Below, one piece after another: positions 17,038 through 26,569 of a stretch of 45,782 bases of DNA. Position numbers and translations under genes: made by a program. Source of the DNA: Gammaproteobacteria bacterium (lineage in GTDB: Bacteria > Pseudomonadota > Gammaproteobacteria > Pseudomonadales > Azotimanducaceae); NCBI GenBank assembly GCA_002690865.1, contig NZGG01000021.1:1-45782 (forward strand). Direction: 5' to 3'. Position 1 is the first letter of the stretch. Every line of letters begins with the position of its first letter. The notes under the pieces were generated by a model. That model worked only from the letters and a program-made list of their open reading frames with translations. It was not told the origin of the DNA and ran no database searches.

Positions 17038-18828
17038 TTAGGTAGTCTTTATGTCGGTTGACATATTAGAATTATGGGCTGGAATACGAACTTCGAATAT
17101 TGTCCCTTTATCAAGCTCACTGTCTATTCTAACCTCTCCGTGGTGGGCGTTCACAATATGTTTTACGATTGAGAGGCCCAGACCTGTGCCCCCCTGCTGA
17201 CGGGAACGTCCGCGGTCGACACGATAAAATCGCTCGAATACTCGTTCTTGCTCACCTAAAGGTATTCCAATACCATCATCCGAAACCTTAATCTTCGCTA
17301 TTTGGCCTAGCTTATTAAGTTGTAGCTGGACTCGTCCATTATCACCGCTATATTTTATGCCATTCTCTAACAGATTTGAGACCATTTGTTCGAGTGCTTC
17401 CCTCTCGCCCTTGACGAAGATTGGTTCAGGAGGCAGGTCCAAGGTTAAATTTACGTTGCAGTCTTCAGCATCCTCCAGCTTTGCTTTATGCGCCTGCCTC
17501 AGCACCTCACACAAGTTCACGTCATCATTTTTATTGTTGGTCTCCTGGGCATCAAAGCGGGATAGTCGGATTAGATCTTGAACAATCGTATCAAGTCGAA
17601 TTGTCTGATTCTTAATTCTATTTAGGAATGTATCCATCGTATCCTTCGCTATCCTTGAATCGTCAATAACCGTTTCGACAAGACCACGAATAGCAGATAT
17701 TGGAGTTTTCAACTCATGGGAAGCGTTAGCTACGAAATCACTACGTACTTTTTCTAGGTGTAGGACTTCTGTTATATCTTGTAGCACAATAATCGCTCCT
17801 ATGGGTTGATTATCAAGTCCATGAAGAGGTGCGACTAGAGCATCAATATTTCTTTGGTCCACTTTAAGTGAAATACGGACCTTAATACCTTCCTGTAGAC
17901 AATTTTCTGACGAGTGCACTAGGTCCTTTATTTGCCGTAAATCATGTAGTCGATTCGCTCTTGAATATTGCGCGTCAATTTTCAACATGTTCTGCGCAGA
18001 ATCATTGATGTGCATAATTGAACAATTCATATCCACAGCAATCACTCCTTCTGTCAGACCGGCAAGGACCGTAGCTAATTGATTGCGGCTGCTAGTTAGG
18101 TCTTGAATCCTAGTTTCAGTCTCACTAGCTAACTTGTTCATAGCTTCTGATAGCTTACCTATTTCATCATTTCTACCGAAACTCAGTCTTAATTCATAGC
18201 GACCCAGTGCTATTTGCTCAGCATTGTTGGTTATTTCGACTAGAGGTTTGATTATCTTTCGTGCGATAAAAAAGCCAATTATGAGGAAAATAACTGTAAT
18301 TATAATTGTGTTCATTAGTATTTGACTGCGCAGATGCTTTAGCTGATTGTTTATTTTTTTGATTGGTAGTGCTAGACGAATAAAGCCTTTTGTGTCTTGA
18401 TCTATCATTAAGGCTGCATAAAGCATGTTTTGTTTTGTAGTTTGATTAAATCTTTCAGAGGTTCCAAAACCGTTCGCTTGAGCCTCTAAAATTTCCGGCC
18501 TTTTAGAGTGATCGTTCATTAAATAAGCTGATTCTCTATTATCTGCGAGCACCTTACCTTCTGCGTTAATCAGAGTTACTTTGTAATCAATTCCCAGAGT
18601 AAATTTGCGCAGATCTTTATCGGTAACTAAGTTATTTTTTCGTATGTGGGGTATTGCAAATTGCTGAAGAGTTATTGCTTGATTTTTTAAAGCTTCTTTT
18701 AGAGCATCGCGGGCATCCTTTTCAAATTGATCTTGGATGGTCCATCCAGTTACGATCATGCTGACAATAGCGATCCCTCCTAGGAGAGCCCATAGCTGCC
18801 AAAGAATTCTCGAGTTTAACAACTGCAC
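17038..18828 (-). CDS. phoR: phosphate regulon sensor histidine kinase PhoR
   Basis: Membrane histidine kinase (596 aa) paired with PhoB. Order: TM1 about 11-30, extracytoplasmic sensor about 31-165, TM2 about 170-190, HAMP 190-242, PAS about 250-350, HisKA with the phospho-acceptor H371 in NASHELKTP, and an ATPase domain with the N box (NLLENGIKYS), DDGIGIP, FERFYRVDRGRS and GGTGLGLS. The periplasmic sensor makes it the long PhoR form (as in Bacillus), not the E. coli form, which lacks one. Its start follows directly on the phoB stop, so the pair is an operon. Sensing phosphate through Pst/PhoU is assumed from the family. Confidence 0.9.
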   Translation of the reverse strand: MQLLNSRILWQLWALLGGIAIVSMIVTGWTIQDQFEKDARDALKEALKNQAITLQQFAIPHIRKNNLVTDKDLRKFTLGIDYKVTLINAEGKVLADNRESAYLMNDHSKRPEILEAQANGFGTSERFNQTTKQNMLYAALMIDQDTKGFIRLALPIKKINNQLKHLRSQILMNTIIITVIFLIIGFFIARKIIKPLVEITNNAEQIALGRYELRLSFGRNDEIGKLSEAMNKLASETETRIQDLTSSRNQLATVLAGLTEGVIAVDMNCSIMHINDSAQNMLKIDAQYSRANRLHDLRQIKDLVHSSENCLQEGIKVRISLKVDQRNIDALVAPLHGLDNQPIGAIIVLQDITEVLHLEKVRSDFVANASHELKTPISAIRGLVETVIDDSRIAKDTMDTFLNRIKNQTIRLDTIVQDLIRLSRFDAQETNNKNDDVNLCEVLRQAHKAKLEDAEDCNVNLTLDLPPEPIFVKGEREALEQMVSNLLENGIKYSGDNGRVQLQLNKLGQIAKIKVSDDGIGIPLGEQERVFERFYRVDRGRSRQQGGTGLGLSIVKHIVNAHHGEVRIDSELDKGTIFEVRIPAHNSNMSTDIKTT

Positions 18829-19518
18829 TTATCCGTCGCTGAAGCGATATCCCACTCCACGGATTGTTTGGATCATATCGCCGTATCCGTTAAGCTTTTT
18901 CCTAATGGACCGAATATGTACATCAATGTTTCTATCAATGACAATAACACCTTCTCCAATGACACGGTTAAGAAGCTGCTCTCTTGTGAATGCACGCCCT
19001 GGTTGACGGGCTATTTGGTAAAGTATTTTAAATTCAGTTGCTGTCAGGTCAATCAACTCCTCAGAGATTTTTACTTCGTGACGCATCGCGTCTATTGACA
19101 GTTTTTTGATTAAGATTCTTTCCTTGTCTTTATCGTGCATGACTGCCCCCCTTCTGAGTACAGCTTTCACTCGTGCAAGCAACTCTCTAGGACTAAAGGG
19201 TTTAGCAAGATAGTCGTCGGCACCTAAACCTAAACCTATGACAACGTCCGATTCCTCACCCTTAGCAGAAACTATGATTATTGGAATGTCCTGCGTAAGA
19301 GGATCTGATTTTATTTGTTGGCAAACGGAAAGACCATCCATTCCTGGAAGCATAAGATCTAAGATCACAAGAGCTGGAGATTTTTTTCTTACTTGATTTA
19401 AACCTTCATCGCCACGTTCTGCTTTTACTACTTGAAACCCTTCTCTTTTTAAATTATACGAAATAACTTCTATAATATCGGGCTCATCCTCAATAACGAC
19501 GATTGTATATTTAGTCAA
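18829..19518 (-). CDS. phoB: phosphate regulon response regulator PhoB
   Basis: OmpR/PhoB-type response regulator (229 aa). The receiver domain shows the acidic pair in VVIEDEPDI, the phospho-acceptor D54 (VILDLMLPGMDG) and K at about 103 in LAKPFSPREL. The C-terminal winged helix contains EFKILYQIARQPGRAFTREQLL, RNIDVHIRSIRKKL and IRGVGYRF. The start is a TTG at 19518, preceded by AAAAGG at about 10 bases. Upstream DNA (19519-19630) shows no recognisable pho-box repeats, so autoregulation cannot be claimed. PhoB versus a close PhoP-like paralogue cannot be fully settled, but the partner kinase supports PhoB. Confidence 0.92.
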   Translation of the reverse strand: MTKYTIVVIEDEPDIIEVISYNLKREGFQVVKAERGDEGLNQVRKKSPALVILDLMLPGMDGLSVCQQIKSDPLTQDIPIIIVSAKGEESDVVIGLGLGADDYLAKPFSPRELLARVKAVLRRGAVMHDKDKERILIKKLSIDAMRHEVKISEELIDLTATEFKILYQIARQPGRAFTREQLLNRVIGEGVIVIDRNIDVHIRSIRKKLNGYGDMIQTIRGVGYRFSDG

Positions 19519-19630
19519 AGTCTGAAGACCTTTTAGAAGTCTAAAACAATATTATTTATTGCTCGAATCTCTCTTGTAATTTGCATTGTTTCAATTACCT
19601 TAAAGTTAAGTAGACATAAACCGATTTTCA

Positions 19631-20842
19631 TTATAATTTTTGAAATACTAAAACTGAGTTGGTCCCACCGAAACCGAAGCTATTGGACATTGCCGTTCGA
19701 ATGCCTGCGTTATCTATACGTGATTGCGCAATAGGCATGTCTTCGAATAGAGGGTCAAGATTTTCTATATTAGCCGATGCGCAAATAAAGTCGTTTTCAA
19801 GCATAATTAATGAATATATAGCCTCATGAACACCAGCCGCACCGAGAGAATGGCCTGATAAGGACTTAGTTGAACTAATTTTAGGAATGTCATCTTGGAA
19901 TACCCTAGTTATAGCAGCGATTTCAGGAGGGTCTCCTGCTGGCGTGCTCGTGCCATGCGCATTGATATAGTCAATAGGACCATCAACTGTTGCTAGGGCT
20001 ATTCTCATCGCCCTCTCTCCGCCTTCTCCGGAGGGCGCTACCATATCATAACCGTCAGAAGTTGCTCCATAGCCCACTACTTCAGCATACACTTTCGCCC
20101 CACGAGCTTTCGCGTGCTCGTATTCTTCAACTACCAAGAACCCTGCTCCTCCAGCAATAACAAATCCATCTCTGTCCTTATCATATGCACGAGAAGCAAG
20201 TTCGGGGCTGTTGTTACGCTGCGTTGATAAGGCCCCCATTGCATCAAACAATGATGTCATACTCCAATGCTCTTCTTCACCTCCTCCTGCAAACACGATA
20301 TCCTGTTTCCCAAGTTGAATAAGTTCAACGGCATGGCCAATACAATGTGCGCTTGTAGAACAAGCGGAGGTTATCGAATAGTTCACTCCTTTAATTTTAA
20401 AAGGGGGCGCAAGGCAAGCGGAGACTGTAGAACTCATCGTCCTTGTGACACGATACGGTCCAATACGTTTTAGTCCTTTCTCTTTTAAAATATCAGCCGC
20501 TTCAATTAAGTTAGATGACGAAGCACCTCCCGATCCGGCCACGATACCTGTTCTCTCATTTGAGACATCACTCTCTTCTAGACCTGAATCGGCTATTGCT
20601 TCCGTCAGTGAGATGTAAGAAAACGCAGCTGCATCTCCCATAAACCGACGTAATTTTCGATCAATAATCCCATCTATATCAATATCTATACTGCCAGCTA
20701 CTAAACTTCTTAGGCCCATTTCTTCATAGGCTTTTTGATATTTAATTCCTGATTTCGTATGAAATAATGATTTTTTAGTTTCTACAGCATTATTGCCTAA
20801 TGGCGATACAAGACCCATACCTGTAATTACCGCACGCTTCAT
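19631..20842 (-). CDS. fabB: beta-ketoacyl-ACP synthase I (FabB)
   Basis: Condensing enzyme that elongates the cis-3-decenoyl-ACP made by FabA, committing chains to unsaturated fatty acids. It has 403 aa, with the nucleophile C161 in [14 protein letters not shown] and the two His in [14 protein letters not shown] and [14 protein letters not shown]. FabB-type sequence ([21 protein letters not shown]) separates it from FabF. It begins 9 bp after fabA, the classical fabA-fabB operon. A FabF paralogue lies 10 kb away in this window. Confidence 0.96.
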   Translation of the reverse strand: MKRAVITGMGLVSPLGNNAVETKKSLFHTKSGIKYQKAYEEMGLRSLVAGSIDIDIDGIIDRKLRRFMGDAAAFSYISLTEAIADSGLEESDVSNERTGIVAGSGGASSSNLIEAADILKEKGLKRIGPYRVTRTMSSTVSACLAPPFKIKGVNYSITSACSTSAHCIGHAVELIQLGKQDIVFAGGGEEEHWSMTSLFDAMGALSTQRNNSPELASRAYDKDRDGFVIAGGAGFLVVEEYEHAKARGAKVYAEVVGYGATSDGYDMVAPSGEGGERAMRIALATVDGPIDYINAHGTSTPAGDPPEIAAITRVFQDDIPKISSTKSLSGHSLGAAGVHEAIYSLIMLENDFICASANIENLDPLFEDMPIAQSRIDNAGIRTAMSNSFGFGGTNSVLVFQKL

Positions 20843-20851
20843 ATCAAACCC

Positions 20852-21400
20852 TCAGAAATCATCCAAAGAAGTAAACAGTCCAACTTTAATATCCTTCGCT
20901 ACATATATCTCACTATCATCAGCGTAGACGTTGCAGTCAGCGATTCCCATAACGGTCTTGCCTTCTCTCAGCTTCATTATATCTATCTCGTATCTAACCA
21001 GGTCTGCGCTCGGTAATATTTGACCACTAAACTTTACTTTCCCACAGCCTAAAGCACGACCTAATCCCGCATTACCTTTCCAGGCTAGAAAAAACCCGAC
21101 AAGCTGCCATAGTGCATCGAGACCAAGACATCCCGGCATCACCGGATCGTCAATAAAATGACATTTAAAAAACCACAATTCAGGATTAATATCCAGTTCA
21201 GCAATAATCTTTCCCTTCCCTGAAATTCCACCATCTTCATTAATCTCTATAATTCTATCAACCATTAACATATCGCCAACAGGTAAGTGGGCGCGTCCGG
21301 GACCAAATAATGTGCCCTCCCCACATTCCTGTAATTCTTTCTTAGTAAACTTATGCTTACTCATTAATGAGCGATCAACTTCAACCATAGTACGTGTCAT
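20852..21400 (-). CDS. fabA: 3-hydroxydecanoyl-ACP dehydratase/isomerase (FabA)
   Basis: FabA dehydrates 3-hydroxydecanoyl-ACP and isomerises the product to cis-3-decenoyl-ACP, the entry point of anaerobic unsaturated fatty acid synthesis. It has 182 aa; the catalytic His81 is in FKCHFIDDPVMPGCLGLD and the partner Asp95 in LGLDALWQLVGF. The N-terminus carries about 12 residues more than E. coli FabA, so ATG 21388 or 21364 are alternatives to 21400; none has a strong ribosome binding site. It is first in the operon with fabB. Control by a FabR- or DesT-like regulator is possible, but no operator is recognised. Confidence 0.96.
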   Translation of the reverse strand: MTRTMVEVDRSLMSKHKFTKKELQECGEGTLFGPGRAHLPVGDMLMVDRIIEINEDGGISGKGKIIAELDINPELWFFKCHFIDDPVMPGCLGLDALWQLVGFFLAWKGNAGLGRALGCGKVKFSGQILPSADLVRYEIDIMKLREGKTVMGIADCNVYADDSEIYVAKDIKVGLFTSLDDF

Positions 21401-21452
21401 TGTTTATTCGTTACTGCAAAAAGACATGGGTCTCATATCTCTCCCCACGGGA

Positions 21453-21458
21453 ATTATA
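21453..21458 (-). promoter_or_regulatory. fabA: candidate -10 element for fabA
   Basis: Read on the minus strand, a perfect TATAAT lies about 53 bases upstream of the fabA start, giving a leader of about 46 nt. The -35 region is poor (TTGTGT at a 19-base spacing). Support is positional only. Confidence 0.4.
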
Positions 21459-21502
21459 TCATTGGCTTACAAAAAGAACACAAAGCTCAAAGTCTAATAA
21501 AA

Positions 21503-22276
21503 TTAGTGGACTTTGCCACCCACTGACTGCAGGAAACTAGTGAATAACTGAACCTCTTCAAAATCCCCTAGCTCTTCTCCAATCCGACGCAGTGCATCTG
21601 TTTCAGATAACTCTGATCTAAAGTAAAGCTTATGAGCATCAGAGATAGCTGCAATGGCTTCGCGAGAGAAACCACTCCTCTTAAGACCCACTATATTTAC
21701 ACTCTTAATCTCTATTCTATTTCCGTAGCCAGATGAATAAGGGGGGATATTCTTGTCGATAACTGAAGCGCCACCAATATATGCAAAAGAGCCAATCCTC
21801 AAAAACTGCACAACACCGGTTTGTCCCCCTAAAGTTACGTTGTCATCGATCGTAACGTGTCCACTCAGTCCAACGTAGTTTGCTAAGGTATTATTGCTGC
21901 CGAGAACACAGTCGTGAGCAACATGTACGAACCCCATAATTAGATTATTATCGCCAATACGAGTTTCACCAATTCCTGTTACTGTGCCTCTGTGTACCGA
22001 GACCGATTCGCGGAAAACGTTCCCATTACCTATGAATAAACCGGTCTTTTCTTGTTGGTATTTCTTATCTTGAGGCTCTGCGCCAATAATAGCGAAGGGA
22101 TAAAAGATATTTTCGTCTCCAATATCGGTGTCTCCATCAAGAACTACGTGGGAAACCAGTTTACATCCGTTACCTAGTTTAACCCCAGGGCCTATCGTAC
22201 AAAATGGACCAATCTCTATATTGGTACCAAGTATAGCCTTTTGATCAACGATAGAAGATTTGTGAATACGGTTCAT
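21503..22276 (-). CDS. lpxA: UDP-N-acetylglucosamine acyltransferase LpxA
   Basis: First enzyme of lipid A synthesis: moves a 3-hydroxyacyl chain from ACP to the 3-OH of UDP-GlcNAc. The 257 aa form a left-handed beta-helix of hexapeptide repeats and a C-terminal helical part (LKRSGFSREAIAAI). The catalytic base is H121 in VHVAHDC, and VHRGT is present. Residue G169 in YIGGAS aligns with the E. coli hydrocarbon ruler Gly173, not with the Met of Pseudomonas, predicting a longer (about C14) acyl chain. It is a lone gene, whereas lpxA usually lies in lpxD-fabZ-lpxA-lpxB. It is divergent from the HAD gene across 147 bp. Confidence 0.96.
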   Translation of the reverse strand: MNRIHKSSIVDQKAILGTNIEIGPFCTIGPGVKLGNGCKLVSHVVLDGDTDIGDENIFYPFAIIGAEPQDKKYQQEKTGLFIGNGNVFRESVSVHRGTVTGIGETRIGDNNLIMGFVHVAHDCVLGSNNTLANYVGLSGHVTIDDNVTLGGQTGVVQFLRIGSFAYIGGASVIDKNIPPYSSGYGNRIEIKSVNIVGLKRSGFSREAIAAISDAHKLYFRSELSETDALRRIGEELGDFEEVQLFTSFLQSVGGKVH

Positions 22277-22423
22277 AAGGCATTTCCAGATTCATTAGGC
22301 GTGTCGAACTATTTTAAAACTCATATATCCACAATTGTACCCTGATTCTATTTGCGCATCACCAATGCTTTATTGTTTTGGTTGGCCTATAGTAGATAGA
22401 AATAAGGATCATGGAATTTAGCT

Positions 22424-23065
22424 ATGATAAGCGCTGTACTTTGGGACTTTGGCGGGGTGATAACAACTAGCCCATTCGAATCTTTTAACAAGTATGAAAG
22501 GGAAAATGGATTGCCAGTCGACTTCATAAGAACCGTTAATTCAAAGAATCCAGATACTAATGCATGGGCCCAGTTTGAGAGAAATCAGATAACAGTTGAT
22601 GACTTTAGCCAAAGGTTTGCTGAAGAGTCGGGACGATTTGGGCACTGTATTTGTGGTAAGACGGTTCTTTCATTAATTTCTGGTGAGGTGCGACCAGAGA
22701 TGGTTAATGCACTGAAGTTGCTAAAAAAGAATCTGAGTATCGCATGCGTTACTAATAATATGCTCTCAGGTAAAGGCGCTGGTATGGCTAGAAATTCTAA
22801 TAGCGCTAAGACCATACAAGAAGTCCTGAATATGTTTGACGTAGTGATTGAGTCCAGTAAGTTAGGGATCCGAAAGCCTGATCCTCGCATTTATGAAATT
22901 GCTTGTAAAAAATTAGGCGTAATCCCAGCTGAAACAGTGTTCCTTGACGATCTTGGTATTAATCTAAAGCCCGCACGAGCTCTCGGAATGTTCACGATAA
23001 AAGTGTTAGATAGTAACCAAGCCTTAGACGATCTCCAGGTGCTTTTAGATTTCCCGATACGATGA
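22424..23065 (+). CDS. HAD-superfamily hydrolase, subfamily IA
   Basis: Haloacid-dehalogenase-fold hydrolase (213 aa) of the group related to the epoxide-hydrolase/ACAD10 N-terminal domain. The nucleophile region reads LWDFGGVI (D8), motif II VTNN, motif III SSKLGIRKPDPRIY with the Lys, and motif IV VFLDDLGIN. The helical cap occupies about residues 15-90. The usual second Asp of DxD is Gly, as in this subgroup. The substrate is unknown; phosphatase activity is a family-level guess. GGAA lies about 11 bases before the ATG. Its stop overlaps the galE start by 4 bp (ATGA), so the two are co-transcribed. Confidence 0.85.
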   Translation: MISAVLWDFGGVITTSPFESFNKYERENGLPVDFIRTVNSKNPDTNAWAQFERNQITVDDFSQRFAEESGRFGHCICGKTVLSLISGEVRPEMVNALKLLKKNLSIACVTNNMLSGKGAGMARNSNSAKTIQEVLNMFDVVIESSKLGIRKPDPRIYEIACKKLGVIPAETVFLDDLGINLKPARALGMFTIKVLDSNQALDDLQVLLDFPIR

Positions 23066-24087
23066 AGGTTCTGTTGACAGGAGGGTCTGGTTATATCGGC
23101 TCACATACTTTGTTAGAGCTTTTGAAGCAGTCTAATGACGTAACTATAATCGATAACCTAGTAAATAGCTCTTTTGAGGTCATTAAGAGGGTACAGTTAA
23201 TTACAGGAAGACGAGTAGCATTTTTACCAGTGGACTTGCTTGATACAAGGGAGCTAAATGACGTCTTCGATAAGCATGATTTTGATATGGTAGTTCATTT
23301 TGCCGGTCTTAAATCCGTTTCAAAATCGCAAGAGGATCCGCTTTCCTACTATGAAAATAACGTTTCGGGAACAATAAACCTTTGTAATGCAATGGTGAAA
23401 CATGGTGTTTATAATTTAATTTTTTCATCTTCGGCGACAGTATACGGAGATCCTTCTGTGCTTCCTATTAAAGAGGAATCATCAATTTCAGATGCAGCTA
23501 GTCCGTATGGTCGAACTAAGATAATGGTTGAAAAAATTTTGATGGACCTGAGTAAGACCAATTCCAAGTGGAACGTAATAATACTCAGATATTTTAATCC
23601 TGGTGGAGCACATGAAAGCGGCCATATAGGTGAAGACCCTAATGGCATTCCAAACAATTTGTTTCCATATATAACTCAATGCGCTGCCGGCAAAAGAAAA
23701 GAACTCACAGTTTTTGGTAATGATTATTCAACGCGAGATGGAACATGTATTCGGGATTATATTCATGTGGTTGATCTTGCATTAGGGCATGTTGCTGCGA
23801 TAACTAAGATTAAACACCAGCCTGGTTTGGCTATATATAATCTTGGTACTGGCAAGGGGTCTTCAGTTCTCGAGGTTATTCAAACTTTTGAAGAAGTAAA
23901 CAAAGTGAAGGTTCCTTATGTAATTGGTCCAAGGCGAATTGGCGATGTTGCTGAGTGTTACACTGATCCTAAGAAAGCTAACAGAGAGCTTATATGGGAA
24001 GCGAGAGCGACCCTAAAGCAGATCTGCCGAGATGCCTGGAATTGGCAGCAACGTAATCCTTTTGGTTATATTAGGGGTGAAAACTAA
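23062..24087 (+). CDS. galE: UDP-glucose 4-epimerase GalE
   Basis: NAD-dependent extended short-chain dehydrogenase interconverting UDP-glucose and UDP-galactose for envelope polysaccharides. It has 341 aa. The Rossmann motif is GGSGYIGSH (7-15), and the catalytic S124, Y149 and K153 (SSSATVYG, SPYGRTK) fall at exactly the E. coli numbers. RYFNPGGAHESG, TRDGTCIRDYIHV and YNLGTGKG are also typical. UDP-GlcNAc could be an additional substrate. It overlaps the HAD gene by 4 bp and converges on the molybdo-hydroxylase operon with 5 bp between, leaving no room for a terminator. Confidence 0.95.
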   Translation: MKVLLTGGSGYIGSHTLLELLKQSNDVTIIDNLVNSSFEVIKRVQLITGRRVAFLPVDLLDTRELNDVFDKHDFDMVVHFAGLKSVSKSQEDPLSYYENNVSGTINLCNAMVKHGVYNLIFSSSATVYGDPSVLPIKEESSISDAASPYGRTKIMVEKILMDLSKTNSKWNVIILRYFNPGGAHESGHIGEDPNGIPNNLFPYITQCAAGKRKELTVFGNDYSTRDGTCIRDYIHVVDLALGHVAAITKIKHQPGLAIYNLGTGKGSSVLEVIQTFEEVNKVKVPYVIGPRRIGDVAECYTDPKKANRELIWEARATLKQICRDAWNWQQRNPFGYIRGEN

Positions 24088-24092
24088 CTGCT

Positions 24093-24338
24093 CTACCCCC
24101 CTTCAATCCTATACAAAAAGTGAACTTCGCTGCCGGGACTGATCTTTTCAAGCATAGGTTCTGTGATTATTTCTCCATTAATGGCAACTGACATATCCAT
24201 TATATCCGTTGCCATTAATTCCTTGTATCTGTCTGTGATTTCGCTAACAAGACTACGATAATCTTCTGCTTCCACGTTAGTTTCTCGTACTCCGGTAACT
24301 CTTTGGAGTTCACTCGAAAAGATCACTTGAGTTGTCAT
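24093..24338 (-). CDS. MoaD/ThiS-like sulfur-carrier protein
   Basis: Small ubiquitin-fold protein (81 aa from the ATG at 24338). The C-terminal half reads VAINGEIITEPM, then ISPGSEVHFLYRIEGG, with the terminal Gly-Gly that is adenylated and thiocarboxylated in MoaD and ThiS. The VNGE-like and PGSEV segments match MoaD better than ThiS. The ORF is open up to 24407, but that would overlap the preceding gene by 56 bp; ATG 24338 leaves 13 bp. It is the last gene of the xanthine-dehydrogenase-family operon, suggesting a role in sulfur supply to the molybdenum cofactor (inference). No MoaE partner is nearby. Confidence 0.78.
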   Translation of the reverse strand: MTTQVIFSSELQRVTGVRETNVEAEDYRSLVSEITDRYKELMATDIMDMSVAINGEIITEPMLEKISPGSEVHFLYRIEGG

Positions 24339-24351
24339 ATCGCTACTATAT

Positions 24352-26568
24352 TCAGGACGCGTCATGAATTGCTTTGAGAATTTTTGGCGGAGACATTGGT
24401 AACTCACTCATCCTAATACCGATCGCCTTACTAACTGCCGTACCGCAAGCAGCCAGAGGAGGAATGATACCTGTTTCACCAATACCCCTGACACCGAACG
24501 GATGAAAAGAATTTGGTACTTCCACTATAATTGTGTCTATCATCGGCAAGTCGGAAGCCAGAGGAATCCGATAATCAAGGAACCCCGGATTTTCTAATCG
24601 CCCATCCTCGTTATAAACATACTCCTCGTTCAAAGCCCAACCAATGCCTTGGGCGGAGCCACCTTGATACTGTCCTTCAACGTAACTTGGATGGATAGCC
24701 TTCCCGGCATCTTGGATTGCTGTATAACGCAACACGGTAGTCTTTCCTGTATCTGGGTCGACCTCAATATCGGCAAGATGTACAGCAAAACTTGGGCTTG
24801 CTCCTCGAGCACTGATATTACCCCTTCCACTAATATGGCCTCCAGTTTTAGCAGCGGAACCACATATTTCTGCAGCAGTCAGCACACCCTCACCTTTCGT
24901 GTTGATTGCTGCTCCATTCTTCCAATCCACGTGTTCTGGTACAACATTCCAGGTTGCTGCGGCGCGCTCTTTCAATTGAGAGACTACGTCGGCCGCAGCC
25001 TCGACCACAGCCATTCCTGTAGCGAAAGTTGTTCTGCTCCCTCCTGTAGGGTTGCTATAGGGTAAGTTTTGAGTGTCACCAATGATCGCCGAGAACGCCT
25101 CAACAGGCATCTGGAGCTCTTCAGCAGCCATCATTTGCATGGAAGCTCTACTTCCACCAATATCAGGAGAGCCTTCCACAATAGTACCTGTGCCATCTTC
25201 GTTCATATTTATTACGACACTGGACTCTCCCCCCACATTAAACCAGAACCCTGAGGCTACACCACGACCTTGGTTGTCTTTTAATGCAGTTTTGTACTGT
25301 TCAGAGCTTTTAGCCGCTTCTAAACACTCTACCAAGCCCACTGCTTTGAGCTTAGGCCCATACATTGTCTGGGTCCCTTCCTTGGCTACATTTTTCAAAC
25401 GCAAATCAATAGGATCAATACCTAACTCATCGGCTAGTTCATTTATCACCATTTCACATGCATATTCTGATTGCGGCGCACCAGGTGCTCTGTAGGCGGC
25501 ACATCTTGCTTTATTCACTACCACTTCATAACCCTCGACATATTGATGATCGACATCGTAAGGCGTAAACACCGTCATGCAGGCAGGCCCGAGAGGCGAT
25601 GATCCAGGAGCCCAACCAGCTTCGTAGCACAACTTCGCCTTCATCGCTGTTATCGTCCCATCTTTCTTGGCGCCAATTTTTACCCAGTTGCGGGTTGCTG
25701 AACCTGGTCCAGAGGCCATAAATACTTCATTACGGTCCATTTGCATTTTTATTGGACGCCCAGATTTCTTTGATAGGACTAGAGCAACGGGCTCAAGGTA
25801 TATGGGTAATTTCCCACCGAAGCCTCCACCAATCTCGCTGGCGATTACGTTTAAGTTGGTTTGCTCTATACCTAACATAGAGGCGGTCGTTGCTCGCACA
25901 GCAAAGTGACCTTGCGTACTGCACCAAATCATTGATTGTCCATCCTCATCATAACGAACGGTACATGCGTGAGGTTCAATATATCCCTGATGGACAGTCG
26001 CCGTGCGAAATTCGCGCTCTACTATTACCTCTGCCTCTGCAAAACCCACTTCTAAATCGCCTTTACTAAGCTCATTTCGAGACGAAATATTAGAAGGTAC
26101 CGCAGGATCTTCAGCCATGCCCTTGGTGAACAAATCATCGTGCAGTAACGGGGAATCGTTAGAAATAGCTTCGTCAATACTCATCACCGGCTTCAAAATC
26201 TTATAATCAACCTCGATCAAACCGAGGGCGCGCTCTGCTGCAGACTCTGTAACTGCAGCCACGGCTGCTACTGCATGTCCATGGTAAAAAACCTTATCTT
26301 TTGCTAGGATATTTTGCACACCTGACGCTGTTTGATTAGGGATGTCCGCATGTGTCATAACGGCAAACACCTCAGGATCTTCCTCTGCTTTGCTCGTATC
26401 GATGCTATTAATTACAGCATGAGCGTGAGGACTCCTTAAAATTTTCCCCCAAATCATACCCGGCAGAGTAAGATCTGCGGCGTAGTTTGCTCGACCCGTT
26501 ACTTTGTCATGTCCATCAGGGCGGATCGTGCGTTGTCCAATATATTTAAAGTCTTGTGCTTCACTCAT
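24352..26568 (-). CDS. xanthine dehydrogenase family, molybdopterin-binding subunit
   Basis: Large subunit (738 aa) of a molybdenum hydroxylase of the xanthine oxidase family. It contains SEIGGGFGGKL near residue 245, ARCAAYRAPGAPQSEYACE near 358, and the catalytic-type Glu698 in GVRGIGETG. The AYRAPGAP segment is neither the AYRCSFR of form-I CO dehydrogenase nor the AYRGAGR of form II, so CO oxidation is unlikely. An aldehyde, purine or N-heterocycle is more plausible; the substrate is not determined. One base separates it from the Fe-S gene upstream, and a MoaD-like gene follows. No xdhC-type sulfuration chaperone is in the window. Confidence 0.92.
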   Translation of the reverse strand: MSEAQDFKYIGQRTIRPDGHDKVTGRANYAADLTLPGMIWGKILRSPHAHAVINSIDTSKAEEDPEVFAVMTHADIPNQTASGVQNILAKDKVFYHGHAVAAVAAVTESAAERALGLIEVDYKILKPVMSIDEAISNDSPLLHDDLFTKGMAEDPAVPSNISSRNELSKGDLEVGFAEAEVIVEREFRTATVHQGYIEPHACTVRYDEDGQSMIWCSTQGHFAVRATTASMLGIEQTNLNVIASEIGGGFGGKLPIYLEPVALVLSKKSGRPIKMQMDRNEVFMASGPGSATRNWVKIGAKKDGTITAMKAKLCYEAGWAPGSSPLGPACMTVFTPYDVDHQYVEGYEVVVNKARCAAYRAPGAPQSEYACEMVINELADELGIDPIDLRLKNVAKEGTQTMYGPKLKAVGLVECLEAAKSSEQYKTALKDNQGRGVASGFWFNVGGESSVVINMNEDGTGTIVEGSPDIGGSRASMQMMAAEELQMPVEAFSAIIGDTQNLPYSNPTGGSRTTFATGMAVVEAAADVVSQLKERAAATWNVVPEHVDWKNGAAINTKGEGVLTAAEICGSAAKTGGHISGRGNISARGASPSFAVHLADIEVDPDTGKTTVLRYTAIQDAGKAIHPSYVEGQYQGGSAQGIGWALNEEYVYNEDGRLENPGFLDYRIPLASDLPMIDTIIVEVPNSFHPFGVRGIGETGIIPPLAACGTAVSKAIGIRMSELPMSPPKILKAIHDAS

Positions 26569-26569
26569 T

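Noticed and set aside
19519-19630. Possible pho box upstream of phoB
   Set aside because: No pair of CTGTCAT-like direct repeats at the required spacing; only a short AGACTT repeat, which does not fit.
24352-26568. Form I or II carbon monoxide dehydrogenase large subunit
   Set aside because: The active-site loop reads AYRAPGAP, not AYRCSFR or AYRGAGR.
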